Shown here one piece after another: positions 1 to 11,739 of a stretch of 64,000 nt of DNA. The translations under genes and the position numbers were made by a program. The stretch is from contig OY856412.1 of NCBI GenBank assembly GCA_963693085.1, forward strand, positions 349,034,457 through 349,098,456, read 5' to 3'. The notes beneath the pieces were generated by a model that saw nothing but the letters and a program-made list of their open reading frames with translations, was not told where the DNA came from and ran no database searches. Numbering within the stretch: the stretch's first letter is position 1; each line of letters starts with the position of its first letter. The stretch comes from Alisma plantago-aquatica (lineage: Eukaryota > Streptophyta > Magnoliopsida > Alismatales > Alismataceae).

Positions 1-13
1 CCTCCCCATCATA

Positions 14-2416
14 TCATGGGTAACACATAGCTAGAGTAAGAAAAAGTACTTTTGTGTTTTCCAAGATGTCCACAGCTAGAGTGCCTTTGTCCCCTCTAGT
101 CATCACATGAGCCATATCCAGGAATGACTTTCTTAGAAATAATGAAAATTTGTTGTCTACATGCTGAAGCATATTGCACTGCACATGATCTCCCATAGCT
201 TGAGAGTGCTCTGACATCTTTATCTCAAACCCGTCATCTTGGATTCCCATAGTGAGACGTCCTTGACCCATCTCAAGTATCATATCTGTAGTAGCTTGAA
301 ATGGTCTCCCCAATAGAAGTTCATCGTCATGATCATCCTGCATCTCTATCACTACAAAATCTGCAGGGAAGACAAACCTGTCCACCTTTACTAGAACATC
401 ATCACATATACCATATGGCTTCACTACTGAATTATCCACCAATTGGATTGTCACACTACTCTTCCTAGTTTCCTTGATTCCAAGCTTCTTGAATGTAGAT
501 AAGGGCATCAAATTGATGCTTGCCCCTGAATCACATAAAACCTCTCCAAATTTTGTCTTCCCTATAAAGCATGAGATATTGAAGCACCCTAGATCCTGTC
601 TTTTAGGTGACAATGTGCCCAAAATGAAAGCACTAACTTGTTCCTTGAGCACTACCACATCATACTCCAAAATATTCCTCTTTTTTGTAATGATATCCTT
701 CAAGAACTTCCCATAAGATGGTATTTGCTCTATTGCGTCAATCAAGGGAATGTTCACATATAACTTCTCAAAGTTATCTAGAAACTTCTTGAACTGCTTG
801 TCCATCTTGGTAGCCTTCAGACTATTTGGGAATGGCATAGGAATCACATGTGCCCTCTGGTGAGGTGGTATGTAGGCTTGAGTTTTATTGCCTACAACCT
901 CATCAACTTGCTCCTCCAAAGGCTTCTCTTAGGCTGACATGTCTGGGTCTTCCACTTCCACATGTTTAGCTTGAGTTTCTACCTCTTCTGTGGCTGCATT
1001 GTGCGGTGTACCATCCATTAGCTTTTTGCCGCTGCGAAGCAGAACCACTTTCACATGTTGATTTCCAGAAGGTACATTGGTATTTATCGGAAAGCCTTGC
1101 TGAGTCAGTTGCTTTAAAGCACTCACATCTATTGCTATCTGGGATATATGCATTTCAATGCTGTGAATACGTGCCCCTTGATTTTGAAAATCCCTCTACG
1201 TCTGTGCTATCTGCAACTCATTCTGACTCACCAGCTTACCCAACATTTGTACAATCTTGTCAATCTTCTGCTATTCTGGTGGATATTGGGCTTGACCACC
1301 ATACTACTGTGGCCTTGGTTGTTGCTGCTGTGCTTGCGATGGATCTTGTTGGAAGTTATTAGGGTCTTTCCACGAGAACTTGGGGTCCTTCCTCCATGAA
1401 TAATCATTATTCCTGTATTAACCCTGGCGCACGTACTTGCACTCTCCATCCTCTTCTTCAATAGAGCCTTTATCTAGAGCACATATCGTCTTGGCAATGA
1501 GGTCTAACTTTTCATTTAAAGCATATATCACCTTAGATTCGCTAACACTCTTTATGGTGGCTGGTAGTTCTCTTTCTCCCCTCCATGATTGATTCTTGGA
1601 TATGTTCTTGAGGATTTCAAGGCAGTGAGTGGGCTTGTTGTTGAGGAAGAATACTGCTCCTGCACTATCAAGGGTTGTTCTCTCCCCTTTGTGTAGACCA
1701 TAATAGAAGATTTTGGCCTACCCCTATAGATCAATGCCATGATGAGGCACTTTTCTAAGCATGTTCTGAAATCTTTCCCATGCCTCTGAATATGACTCAT
1801 CAACATGCTACTTAAAGTTATGAATCTTATTCACTAGATCATTCATCTTTTGTGGAGGAAAGTAGCATTCAAAGAACACATCTATCATTTGATCCCATGA
1901 CTCTGTGATCTCGTCATCCAAATTATCAAACCACAACTTCACACCATCTGCAAGTGACGCTAAAAACAACTTGAGGTAGATTGTGCTAGCTGGAATCTTG
2001 TCTATCTTCACCATATCACAGATTTCCACAAAGTTTCTGATATGTGTCATTGGATCCTTAGAAGGGTGGCCACAGAATGCCTGGGATTTGACTAAAGCAA
2101 TGAGTCCAATCTCTATCTTGTAGCTGCCCACATTGATAGCTTGTCTTTTGATGGGCCCTTTCTGGGCCGTGGACAATGAAACCTTTATTCTCTCCCATAT
2201 TGTCTGTTCTTCTGGTTCATCTACTCCATCTCCCATTTCTCTTGGCTCAGGTACTGTTGGTGCCTTTGGTTCTTCAATCACAAGAGGGTTTGGTGAAGGT
2301 GTTCTATTGAACCTGTTCACAGGTCTACCTAGCTCTCTTCCTCTTTGTAAGAACTCTACTTGTCCAAAGTCTGGTGAAGATGGTTCACCGTAGTCTAGGG
2401 CTCTAGTCCACACCAT
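14..2416 (-). pseudogene. gag-protease polyprotein of Ty3 (Athila/Tat) element, broken
   Basis: From 2416 leftward, the first 202 residues hold a retrotransposon Gag core (around residues 110-200, with AFCGHPSKDPMTHIRNFVEI and later KLWFDNLDDEITESWDQM and ECYFPP). Gag continues in shifted frames at 1806-1552 and 1461-1228, and at 1153-929 the pre-protease block VVLLRSGKKL is readable. The last block (919-14, 301 aa) is a retropepsin: LCDSGASINLMPLSTFKKLG carries the D-S-G active site, and the later ELLLGRPF is the conserved hydrophobic-G motif. Upstream, NIPLIDAIEQIPSYGKFLKD is typical of Athila-like polyproteins. At least four frame breaks or stops separate the blocks, so no complete polyprotein can be made. 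The left end is cut by the window, so pol is not visible. Confidence 0.88.
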
Positions 2417-2580
2417 GCACTACTATCCCTAAAATAAGGAGAATGAACGTCAAGTCCAGAAGCTTGTACTTAATGAAGAAATTTTTATAATTTAGATTCA
2501 AATAAAGAAATAAAAACAAACAAATACAAATTAGCCTAGAGTGGCCGACTGCAGCACTCATAGTGCTGGATGTTGTCGCT

Positions 2581-2598
2581 TCCCTGGAAACGGTGTTA
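2581..2598 (-). other. primer-binding site, tRNA-Asp type (decayed)
   Basis: On the minus strand the 18 bases read TAACACCGTTTCCAGGGA. The functional PBS of Athila/Tat elements is complementary to the 3' end of tRNA-Asp and reads TGGCGCCGTT followed by a CCGGGGA-like end. Several differences are G-to-A changes, as expected from cytosine deamination. It lies 6 bp from the inferred LTR end (TGTCA on the minus strand). Confidence 0.72.
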
Positions 2599-3605
2599 AA
2601 AACTTGACACACAATTTACCGTACGTAAAACACAAGTGAATGTATCGAAGTAATAAGGCCCTATGAGGCCCAATTCAAACACGAGGACACGTTTCTCCAG
2701 TAGACTACTACTAACTACAGATCAATCATCTAGAATGGTGAGGATTGTTTGAAATGAGTTGAATTGCTAAATGAACACTAAAGTAAATGAATTAATTGTG
2801 TCAATAAATCAGAAGGAGAATGAATTCTATAGGAGGTGGTTTCACCACAAATACAACTAACAATCAATCCCACACACTTCTATCTATTATCTCAATCCCT
2901 AGATAAGGATCCTGTAGCAAGAATTACCTGCTCCCGTAGTGTAATTCACTACCTAATCTAATGCCAATCTCACTCCCACAGTTATTGGTTTGATTAGTTA
3001 GGTGCTTTATACTTATACTCTGGGTTTCTTCTCTTATATATTCTCCACTTTTCTGAAAGGGTGCAATATACGAGTAATCCTATGCTTTCCAACCATTAAT
3101 CCCTCTCCCAAGATGACTAAGCGTCTATTAATCCATTCATGGTGATCAAGCACAAAAGGAACATGAAACTTTCATAGAATTATATCCAGTATCAATGAGA
3201 TAATTTGATATTAATGCATAGAAATCAACTACAGTGTATATCCGGTCTACTCCCAGGTCCTAAAGAATACAAGTTTTTAGCCTTGCACGATTTTCATCAC
3301 AAAACATGTTGAAGGAAAGAAGAAAAACGTGGGGAACATAGTAGAAACTAAGGTAACCCCTAGATCTTTTCCCGTCTGGATGATCCCCTCCGTTGCACGT
3401 GTGTTCTGCTATCTTCCGGCTGTAGAACCGTCCTCCGTAGGTGCTCAGATCTTCCTAGGTCAATCATTTAGTCCTCCATCCTTCTCCTATATCTTTCCGA
3501 TTATCGTATGATCAAAATGAGGGCTCCCCCTTTTGTCTGGATGTCATCCCCCTAAGTCATAGCAATCACTTAGGGTCCAAAACTACGACCACCGTTAGAT
3601 TAGAA

Positions 3606-3945
3606 ATAGATCTGCGGTTGGCCTGATCGGACAGACTCGGTAGTACCGACTAGGTGAGTCGGCAATACTGAGTCACTTAGATTTAGTCACATGATCTTGA
3701 TCCCATCGGTATTATCAACTTATACTCAATAACACTGACTTTTTGAAATTTTGAACAACCTCTCTAACGTCAACTCAGTGGCACTGAGTTTTCTTGATTC
3801 ACACTAGGCTTATTGATGCTATCTCAGTAGCACCGACTCTCTTTGTTGGTAGCACCGAGTTCTTGCTGGTTTTTGGGTACATACCTGAGGGTAAGTTGAT
3901 ACCACCGACTCATACAGAGTCGGTAGCGCCGAGCTGTGTAGAACT
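3606..3945. repeat. cluster of short palindromic motifs in LTR
   Basis: The motif ACTCGGTAGTACCGAC and variants (AGTCGGCAATACTGAGT, CTCAGTAGCACCGACTC, GGTAGCACCGAGT, ACTCATACAGAGTCGGTAGC) recur about every 30-60 bp. Each can pair with itself or with its neighbour. Comparable clusters occur in three other LTR families in this window. Confidence 0.6.
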
Positions 3946-3985
3946 ACCTTGTACCTGAAATCACATAAAAGCATCATGAGTACTT

Positions 3986-4843
3986 TTTTTTTCACAGCAA
4001 ACAGATTCATTCATTACTCAAGCCATACGACATCTACAAGTAGAGAAGTACAACAAGAAGAAACCTAGATCTAACACCACTACCACTCATATTGGAACGA
4101 GATTGAAACACTTCTGCATAGAACTCTCTTCTTCGTGGCTGACCAAAGCAGCTATTGTGAGAGATGCCTTCAACTTGAGCATAAGGCAGCGACATTAAGC
4201 ATGAACCTGACCGAGATTCCGTCCGATTGTTGACTCTACCATCCATGGCACGGCTCGAGCAGCAAAGAACCTGAGGCAAAAATGAGACCAACCAGGGATC
4301 TCGTCACTCTCACGAAAGGAGAGACACCCAAACCCCGAAAGGAGAGACAAACGTCGAAGGAACACGGCGAGAAGAAGGCAAGAAACTGCCTATAACTAGG
4401 ACCAAAATGAAAGGCAGGGAGCCGACACAGACTGAACTGAAAAACATAGCAAAGAAGCAAAGCGAGAAACACCCGCCCCCCCCACAGATCCACGTCAAAA
4501 GCTTCATGGCGGCCACCTCCTTGCCTCCACCAAGCGACCAACTTTGCCGGAGATGAAGCCACCGCCCAGGAAAGCGCCGCTCCACCACCTTGAAGCCCCG
4601 ATCTAAAGGCACGGGGGACGAAGGCGAAAAAGAGGAGAGCCAGCCAGCCGCAGCCCCAGCACCGCACAATCTACGAAGAAGACAGTCGCCCGACGAACGC
4701 CCAGGGGGAGAGGGTGGCTACACGTCGGAAGCCGACCACCTCCCCTGAGCGGGAGAGTCCCACGCACGAACCCTAGCCGCCTCCGGAGGGCAGCGGGGGA
4801 GTTAGACACGGGGAAGGGAACATGCCACTTTTTTCCCTTTGTT
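3986..4843 (-). mobile_element. GC-rich retroposon with 17-bp target site duplication
   Basis: The 17-bp sequence AAGCATCATGAGTACTT occurs at 3969-3985 and again at 4844-4860, flanking an 858-bp insert. The insert begins on the plus strand with a run of T, that is, a poly(A) tail on the minus strand. This is the mark of target-primed reverse transcription (LINE, SINE or processed retrocopy). The 5' half (right side) is very GC-rich, with CTAGGGTT and repeated CGG/CCG like a plant 5' leader. The 3' end includes TAATGAATGAATCTGTTTGC before the tail, resembling plant LINE tails. Minus-strand open frames of up to 143 aa (4667-4236) look like chance frames in GC-rich DNA. It may be an internally deleted LINE, a composite non-autonomous retroposon or a processed pseudogene. 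Confidence 0.88.
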
Positions 4844-5074
4844 AAGCATCATGAGTACTTAAAATGTGTCGAATGCTAGTAAAAATGGCTGAAATCATGT
4901 AACTTGATGCATTCGAGAAAATATAGGCAATCAATGACAATCCATGCATAATAGTCAAATAAAGGCCCAAACTACACATGAAAATAAGGGAAAATGAGCC
5001 TATTATAACGACTGAAAACACATGCATTAGTAATTCTAGCTATACTAACATACTATATGAGAATATTTAAGATA

Positions 5075-6480
5075 TTGTATGGAATCCTAGAGAAAATAAG
5101 TAGCATGACGGTTTTGATGGAGATCCAAGGAAGGGAAAAGAAAGATATTCTGAGTAAAGTGGGATACTCTATGTGAACCCAAAGGAGAAGGAGGATTGGG
5201 TTTCAAGGACCTAAAGCATTTAACTAAGTACAATTCGGGAAACAAGGTTGGCATATGACAACCAACTCAAACATTCTGGACAACAAAGTTATCAAGGGTA
5301 AATATTACAAGAATCATGATGTACTAAGAGCCCAAGGAGAGGAAACCCAAGTTACACATGGCACAACATTTTAGGGGCTAACAATGAGATGAGAAATGGC
5401 CATGCATGGAGGGTAGGAAATGGTTTAAATATCAACATCTTTAGAGACAGATGGATATCAAGCATTTCAGGGGTGGCATGTCTGTATGCAGAAGAGAAGG
5501 AGGATATATCTATGATAGTTACTCACCTAATCAACCATGAATCATATACTTGGGATTGAAGTCTACCCAAACATGTTTCTATCCCAAGTGGCACAAGAGA
5601 TCCTAGTTACTCCACTATACCCAACAAAGAAAGAAGATGATATTTATTGGTGCCAGACTTAAAAAGTGTATACTCGGTGCAGGCACCCAACATGTGGATG
5701 AAGATGGAGGGTGGAATGTAAGGAAGAGGTGAAGAAGAAGACTAGAGGTGGTTCTAAAATAAAAAGTGGTCTAAAAAGATGGTACACTTCATATAGTGCC
5801 TAAGAAATGACATTCTACTTAGCATGGCTAGACTACACCATAAATATATAATGGAGAATAACATCTTCAAGAGATGTGGGATGGATCAAGAAGATGAAAT
5901 ACTTTCCATCTTCATCTGTGTGCATGCAAAAAGGGTCTGGGCATGCAACACGGCTGATACCTCATACCCTAAAATGAATTTGCAAGAGTCGAGGCCTTTT
6001 CTCTATCAGCTGCTCTGGGCCAAGTACAACAAAGGGATGCGAGATTGAGCGGTACCATACTGGATATCATGAAGAACTAGAAATAAGAAGATCTTTGCAG
6101 ACAAGCCTATGTATATACCAGCTTTGGTCATTGTTTTCTCCAACCTTGTTCATGACTATCTCTCGTACTATAGGGACTTGACAACAACAATGCCAAGAAT
6201 AATAATAGATCCAAGTCCATGGCAATCACCATCTCTAGGATGTTGTAGGTGAACACATATGTAGCTTTCAAAACCCAACACACCAACATGAATTAGAGGA
6301 GTGTGGAGAGATGAGAAGGGAAAGGTCATAAACATTACAAAATAGAGATAGCTGTAGAGCTCAACGCTTATGGACGGAAGGAAGTGCCATCCTTGAAGTT
6401 CTAAAGTCTTGTTACAACTCAATTTATAGCTACTTCCATCAAAACACATTGTAGGAAGTGGTGGATGCTATAAGGAAGAA
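5075..6480 (+). pseudogene. LINE reverse-transcriptase C-terminal half and RNase H, degenerate
   Basis: Translation in shifting frames gives recognisable plant LINE sequence. Near 5150-5290 it reads KIF.VKWDTLCEPKGEGGLGF then FGKQGW, the linker after the RT domain. At 5824-6048 it gives HHKYIMENNIFKRCGMDQED then IFICVHAKRVWA, the zf-RVT zinc-finger region, followed by LLWAKYNKGM. Around 6065-6480 come IWR-type and RNase H-like pieces (GVWRDEKGKVIN). Stops and frameshifts occur throughout and the 5' half (endonuclease, RT palm) is absent. LINEs are commonly 5'-truncated, which fits. No flanking duplication was found. Confidence 0.72.
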
Positions 6481-6559
6481 CAACTACAATAGGGATATGA
6501 AGGAGTAGTGTGTAAAGAGATACAAGCAACATCGTTGTCGTTTATTGCTTTTAACCTAC

Positions 6560-6745
6560 ACTCAAAGCCTAAATAGCAGTTTTTTTTACTATTTTTGTTA
6601 CCAATATAGCATACTTTTACATTCTTATTCCCAAAATAGGATGTTTTTGAGGCAATATCTCTCCAAAGAGGACACATTGTTCATGATGGGGGCAATGTGT
6701 CCTTGTGGGAGATACATTACTAATTTAAATAAGTTATGCATCATC
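6560..6745 (-). repeat. dispersed repeat, second copy at 39120-39300
   Basis: Read on the minus strand this stretch aligns over about 170 bp with plus-strand 39130-39300. Shared blocks include AATGTATCTCCC / AATACATCTCCC, ATGCTATATTGGTAACAAAAATAG / ATGCTATATTTGTAATAAAAATAG and CTATTTAG at the end. It includes short alternations of CAATGTGTCC and GGGGACA. The family is not identified. Confidence 0.6.
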
Positions 6746-6749
6746 AACT

Positions 6750-7820
6750 AGACAAATTTTTCAGTTATAAAATTATGATGCCATGTATGTTTTTAACTAT
6801 ATGCTTACATTACTTAACAGACATAATATAGATTAACTTATATACATTTAATTACATATCTAAAATAATACCTAAAATAATATAATACTAATATAATTCA
6901 TAAATATTTAATATTTATCAATGTAAATACAATGTCAATAATTAATATATACAATACTGGAGTTATATAATTATGTATAACTATCAAAGAAATAGAAACA
7001 ATTAAAAAAACTTAGAAAAAAACAAAAAATCAATATAATAAAATATAACACTTTGAAACACAAAAAATAAATATATTTATAATGTACTGATAAAATAAAT
7101 TTAATTACTATCTCAATTTTAATATTATGTTAATATTTTTTGCCTCTTTATTCAGTTTTTGGAAAAATATCATTTGAAAAAAATCAAATTTGTAGTAACT
7201 TTTTATATGTTGTATAAAATCTTACGTACCATATATTTCGTTTGATTATTTTATTATTGTTCTTATATGTTTTATATTATATTATTGATTGTCTGTATAT
7301 TTTTTAACATTATATTTGGTGTCTTTAATGAATATCGTCATACATATTTTATGTGTATTATGTGTTATATTTAATTACATCAAATTTGTTATTTTTGTCT
7401 AAGTTCTGTAAGTTGTGTGTATATCTTAAATACTCTATTATATAACTTAGCCTTGGAAGCTAGTTTTACCCAAGTTCCCTCAGTTCAATCCACAAACTTT
7501 GCGGATAATATCCTTGTACTAGTAAATTTAGACATGAATATAGGGTAAGAAAAAGAGTTTCACCATAAGAAAAAGAAGGGTAAGCATTTTAGTTTACGGA
7601 TTTATGTCCAAAGAGGGGCCTTCATCCTTCCCTTTTTCGGATTGGAAAGAATCCTAATTCTGAGGTCGTGTTCCCAACAAAATTAGAAAAGCTGATTGAG
7701 TCTACACTCCCTACACATCCTTAGGATCCAATCTCTTACCCTAGGGACAAACCAAAGGACTGAAGGGGCTTTACGAATTACCATATATTCTTCTTTAAAG
7801 AAAAAATGGAAATGTGCCTG
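6750..7820. other. AT-rich stretch without recognisable gene
   Basis: Very AT-rich up to about 7440, then moderately AT-rich. No open frame above 60 codons, no coding similarity recognised and no clear element ends. Confidence 0.6.
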
Positions 7821-9690
7821 TAACGCGCGGAGAGCGTAATGCTCATCTCACCGGGGCTGAATGGGTGGTTTTGCTGGGGGAGAAGTTGATTTGTGAGTAT
7901 GATGTGACATGTTTTAATATGATGCATTGGTGGAGGTTGTGTAATTGATAAATAAATTTATTTTGCTTTTAACTTTTGAACCGTAATGAATTTTTTGACG
8001 AAACAAAAACCATTAGATTTGTTATGAAAAATGCATTCCAACAAGAGTAATGTTGATATATTTTTGACAAAAAATATGAAAATGATATGAATATGTGATG
8101 TGATTAGAGACAAAATTGTTTTGTTTATAATTTCTAAACCGTGATGAATTTTTGAATAAAGTCAAAATCATTAAATTTGTGATAAAATACATCAACCAAG
8201 AGTAGTGTTGATATAAATTTGAGAAAAGAAGAGGGAAGTGATGATGTAAGATTAGAGAAGTGACGAGAAAAGTAGTGGGGAAATGATGGAAGTGAGAGAA
8301 GTAATGAGAGATGGGAAGTAAGAGAAGTAAATAGAGGACATGAGGAAAATAAGTACGCATTCATGATAATTAGGTGTGTATTTATTGTTAAAAGCATACA
8401 AAAATTGAAAAATACGTGTCCAAAAATAAAGTGCTTAAAATGAGTGAGTATGCGCCTAAAAATAGCTAAAGGTGCCTAAAGATGACTATATAGCACCCAA
8501 AAATGATAAAAAGTACCAAAAAATAGTGATATGCCCACAAATGGCTAAACATGCCTAAAAAGACTAAACATCGCCTAAAAATAGCTAATAGCGCCAAAAA
8601 TTGCTAAAATTTTTGGGTGTCAAACAAACCAATTTGGGTGCCATTACATCATTTTTTATTGTCAATACTTTATTTGGGTACCATTTTTATACTTCTGGGT
8701 GTCAACGACTATTTTTGAGCGTCAATTAACCATCTTTGGGTGTCAATTAGCCATTTTTGGGTGCCATTCAGTTGTTATTGGGTGTGAAGTATCCTTATAC
8801 CCTATATAATACGTACAACCTTATTTAGGCACCATTAAGTTGTTCTTGTGTATCAAACAAACCTATTTAGACGCTGCTACGTTGTTTTTGTTGTCAATAA
8901 CTTATTTGGGCGTCATTTTTATACTTCTGGGTGTCAACGAACCATTTTCAGATGTCAATTAACCATCTTTGGGTGTCAATTAGTCATTTCTGGGCACCAT
9001 TAAGTTATTATTAGGTGTGAAGTGCCCTTACACCCTGTTTAATACGTACAACTATATTTGAATGTCATGAAGTTGTTCTTGGGTGTCAAACAAATATATT
9101 TGGGCGCCTTGTTTTTATTTATTAATTACCTTAAGTGTGATTTAGCGTGTACAATATTTACTTGAGCACCATTTTTATACTCATGGGCATCAATGAATCA
9201 TTTCTGGGCGTCAATTAACCATCTTTATGTATCTATACTTTAGGATTCAATGAACCATTTCTAGGTGTCAATGAACCATCTCCAGGTTTTAATTAACCAT
9301 TAGGCGCTATTTCATCTGTAGATTTGTTAACTGTTTGGGCATAAAACAATCATTTTTTAGTTCTTTCAAAAATTAATCAAGCTTTAAAAATTATAAACAA
9401 AATAAAATTTTCATTCATCTCATCACCTCTATATATCACTTTTGTATTTTTCTTCTAAAAATATATCAACATTAGCCTTGTTGGATTGCATTTTTCATAA
9501 TGAATCCAATGATTTTTATTTCATCAAAAAATTCATAACGGTTCAAAAGTTATAAGCGAAATAAATTTATTTATCTATTACATAATCTTCAGTAACCCAC
9601 CAATCAGTACCCGCCACATCCAGGTAGTTGGGGAGGCGGTTTTACCATCACGTTTTAGAGAGTACATGTGTGCGTAACTAGGCGTGAGGG
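7820..9690. mobile_element. fold-back DNA element 1 (long terminal inverted repeats)
   Basis: The block at about 7925-8060 (with TAACTTTTGAACCGTAATGA, GACGAAACAAAAACCATTAG and AAAATGCATTCCAACAAG) recurs as its reverse complement at 9470-9570. A further direct partial copy lies at 8120-8220. The outer arms (7820-7920 versus 9580-9690) are more diverged but still relatable. The centre is an array of short repeats that is itself inverted (see 8440-9340). No transposase frame is present. This fits a non-autonomous fold-back or Mutator-like terminal-inverted-repeat element. I could not fix its exact ends or a target duplication. Confidence 0.65.
8440..9340. repeat. inverted array of short degenerate repeats
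   Basis: Left of about 8605 the unit reads GCGCCTAAAAATAGCTAA. Right of it the complementary form TTAGCCATTTTTGGGTGCC, or GGGTGTCAATTAACCATC, repeats many times with a spacing of roughly 25-40 bp. The two halves meet at CCAAAAATTGCTAAAATTTT, so the whole centre could fold on itself. Confidence 0.7.
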
Positions 9691-9719
9691 TGCCCAAAAT
9701 TTAACTAATAAAAAAACCG

Positions 9720-11050
9720 AAAAAGATCTGGTCACACGTGTTGGGCGTCAAGCGAAGGTCACACGCGGGAGAGGAGCGGTATTGTCGGGGGAGATGCGGA
9801 TTTGGGGTGATGATGTGGTGGGTTTTAATTGGATGGGTTGGTAAAGGTTGTTTAATATGTAAATAAATTTGTTTTGCTTGTAACTTTTGAACCGTGATGA
9901 ATTTTTTGACGAAATAAAAACCATTAGATTCATTATGAAAAATACATTCCAACAAGTCTAATAGTGATATAATTTTAATAAAAAAATAAAAATAATATGA
10001 ATAGTTGATTCTAGGTGTTAATGAACCATTTTGGACGTCAATTAATCATCTTTGGGTGTCATTAGGCATTTATTGGCGTCAATAAGTTATTATTGGGCGT
10101 GAAATACTCTTATACCCTATTTAATAAGTACGACCATATTTGGGCACCATTAAGTTGTTCTTAGGTATCAAACAAACTTATTTGGACAACATTTTTATAC
10201 TTTTGGATGTCATCATTTTTTACTGTTACTAGTCATTTATGGGCGTTGTTATACTTCTGGGTGTCAATGATCCATTTTATGCGCCATTAATTAGTTTTTA
10301 GGCATCAAACAGACCTATTTGGGCGTCGTTATGTTGTTTTAATTGTCAATACCTTATTTGTGCGTCATCTTTATACTTCTGGGTGTCAATGAACTATTTT
10401 GGATGTTAATTAACCATTTTTGGGTGTCAATAACCATTTATGGCCGCCATAGCATCCAAAAATGGCTAAATAGCGCCCAAAAATGACTAAACAGTGCCCA
10501 AAAATTGCTAAAATTCTTGAGTGTCATACAAATATATTTGGGCGTCGTTACATTATTTTTCGTTGTCAATACCTTATTTGGACACCATCTTTACACTTCT
10601 GGGTGTCAATGAACCATTTTGATGGTCAATTAACAATCTTCAGGTGTCAATAGTCATTTATGAGCGCCCTTATGTTGTTTTTGAATGTGAATTACTTTAA
10701 GTGTTTAGTTGTCAATTACTTTAGATGTGATATAACACATACAATATTTATTTGGGCATCATTTTTATACATTAGGTGACAATGAACTATTTCTAGGCGT
10801 CAACGAACCATATTTGGATGTCAATTAACCTATATATATCATTTTTATATTTTTTCCTCAAAAATATGTCAATATTAGGCTTGTTAGATTGCATTTTTTG
10901 TAACGAATCCAACGATTTTTGTTTCATTAAAAAATTTATTACGGTTCAAAAGTTATAAATGAAACAAATTTATTTACATATTGTATAATTTCAAAAAAAC
11001 CATCCAATCACCATCTGCCACGTGCCACGTGAAGGGGGTTGCGGGCCTGG
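9720..11050. mobile_element. fold-back DNA element 2, related to element 1
   Basis: The arm at 9860-9975 (TAACTTTTGAACCGTGATGA, GACGAAATAAAAACCATTAG) is found in reverse complement at 10870-10985. The interior (10010-10830) carries the same GGGTGTCAAT..CCATTT units, with the opposite orientation at 10447-10525. It is adjacent to element 1 and shares its arms and its core repeats, so the two are of one family. No coding sequence. The right end holds two adjacent CACGTG motifs (11019-11031). Confidence 0.65.
10010..10830. repeat. short-repeat array inside fold-back element 2
   Basis: Degenerate repeats of the type TTTGGGTGTCAATTAACCAT recur through this stretch. An inverted patch at 10447-10525 reads GCGCCCAAAAATGACTAAAC. 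It is the same unit as in element 1. Confidence 0.65.
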
Positions 11051-11468
11051 CTTAGGGCTGATTTCAACTGTCGGTAAGGGGGCACGTCTGAAGGACGTGA
11101 GCGTGAACAAAGTTTAACTCTAAGAAAACCATATATCCTACTGCGTAGGAATAAACGTGTTGAGCCACAGAACCTCTCCGTATAGTTTGCTGAGTATAGT
11201 CTAGATTCGTGACTGTTACCCTGTGTGTCTGCTGGGATGGGAGAGCGTACCAATGCATGAGAACATGTCACTCCGGCCTACAAGCTACAACTCGAAGTGC
11301 TTGCCTAATGGTTACTAGCGTTACAACTCAGATAGAACACAAGCAGCGATGGATTGAACATCTGGCCGGTCCAGATCTAGTCTAGGCGCCGGTGCCTAGC
11401 TAGGGAATCATAGAAAGCGAAATCTTTGATGTCTTTGAGGGGTCATTGGGCCCCGTTTGCTACATGCC
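11050..11468. other. unassigned sequence
   Basis: Mixed-composition sequence without coding similarity or repeat ends that I recognise. A near-perfect 18-bp palindrome (CTAGGCGCCGGTGCCTAG) lies near 11383-11400. Confidence 0.4.
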
Positions 11469-11735
11469 CTACACTTCCGTCCTTCCTCTGCTTTGCCCTA
11501 AATGGAAGCGAGATGAAGTTGCAGCACATAAGAAAAGCCATAAATTGGATGGCTGATAAAACTCCAGCTTTAGAATAAACAGGGATTGGAAAACCGAAGA
11601 ATGCGAAAAAGGAGGTGTCTCGATCTGATGCACCGAGTTGTGTGTAGGTGGGTTTGCTTCTTTCTTTGGGAAAGGATTTTCTGTTCTGGCGTTTGCAGCT
11701 TCTGCTTCTTCTGATGCATCTTCTTCTTTATCCAT
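11469..11735 (-). CDS. hypothetical protein, possible first exon
   Basis: I do not recognise this protein. The frame opens ATGGATAAAGAAG on the minus strand and starts with an acidic, low-complexity stretch (MDKEEDASEEAEAANA), then a Pro/Ser-rich part and a hydrophobic end. Upstream on the minus strand there is a TATA-like TTTAAATA (11920-11913) and a pyrimidine-rich leader with CTTCTCCTTCTTC, as plant promoters and 5' leaders often have. This suggests the first exon of a minus-strand gene whose later exons are missing or not recognisable to the left. It may equally be a chance frame. An earlier overlapping ATG six bases upstream lies in another frame. Confidence 0.22.
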   Translation of the reverse strand: MDKEEDASEEAEAANARTENPFPKKEANPPTHNSVHQIETPPFSHSSVFQSLFILKLEFYQPSNLWLFLCAATSSRFHLGQSRGRTEV

Positions 11736-11739
11736 CTCA

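Larger units (their letters stand above)
1..5026 (-). mobile_element. 5' part of Athila/Tat-type Ty3 retrotransposon
   Basis: Reading on the minus strand, the order is LTR (about 5026 to 2605), primer-binding site (2598-2581), untranslated leader, gag, then aspartic protease at the left window edge. This order and the tRNA-Asp primer match the Athila/Tat group of plant Ty3 elements. Reverse transcriptase, integrase and the second LTR would lie left of the window and are not seen. The coding part is broken by frameshifts and stops, so this copy is dead. The 3' end of the LTR is well fixed by the PBS. The outer LTR end at about 5026 is only a guess, based on a CA dinucleotide before the unrelated LINE remnant. 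Confidence 0.8.
2605..5026 (-). repeat. 5' LTR of the Ty3 element, interrupted by a retroposon
   Basis: The LTR ends (minus strand) in TGTCA next to the PBS. It contains the palindromic repeat cluster at 3606-3945 and is split by the retroposon at 3986-4843. No second LTR is in the window, so the outer limit is uncertain; 5026 is the last plausible CA before unrelated LINE sequence. Short open frames within it are not supported as genes. Confidence 0.5.

Noticed and set aside
4236..4669. Overlapping hydrophobic minus-strand frames of 143 and 119 codons
   Set aside because: They overlap in different frames within a GC-rich retroposon and have no recognisable domain; GC-rich DNA yields long chance frames.
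8440..10830. Regularly spaced short repeats considered as a CRISPR-like array or satellite
   Set aside because: The units are degenerate, irregularly spaced and inverted in the centre, within a plant fold-back element; this is neither CRISPR nor a simple tandem satellite.
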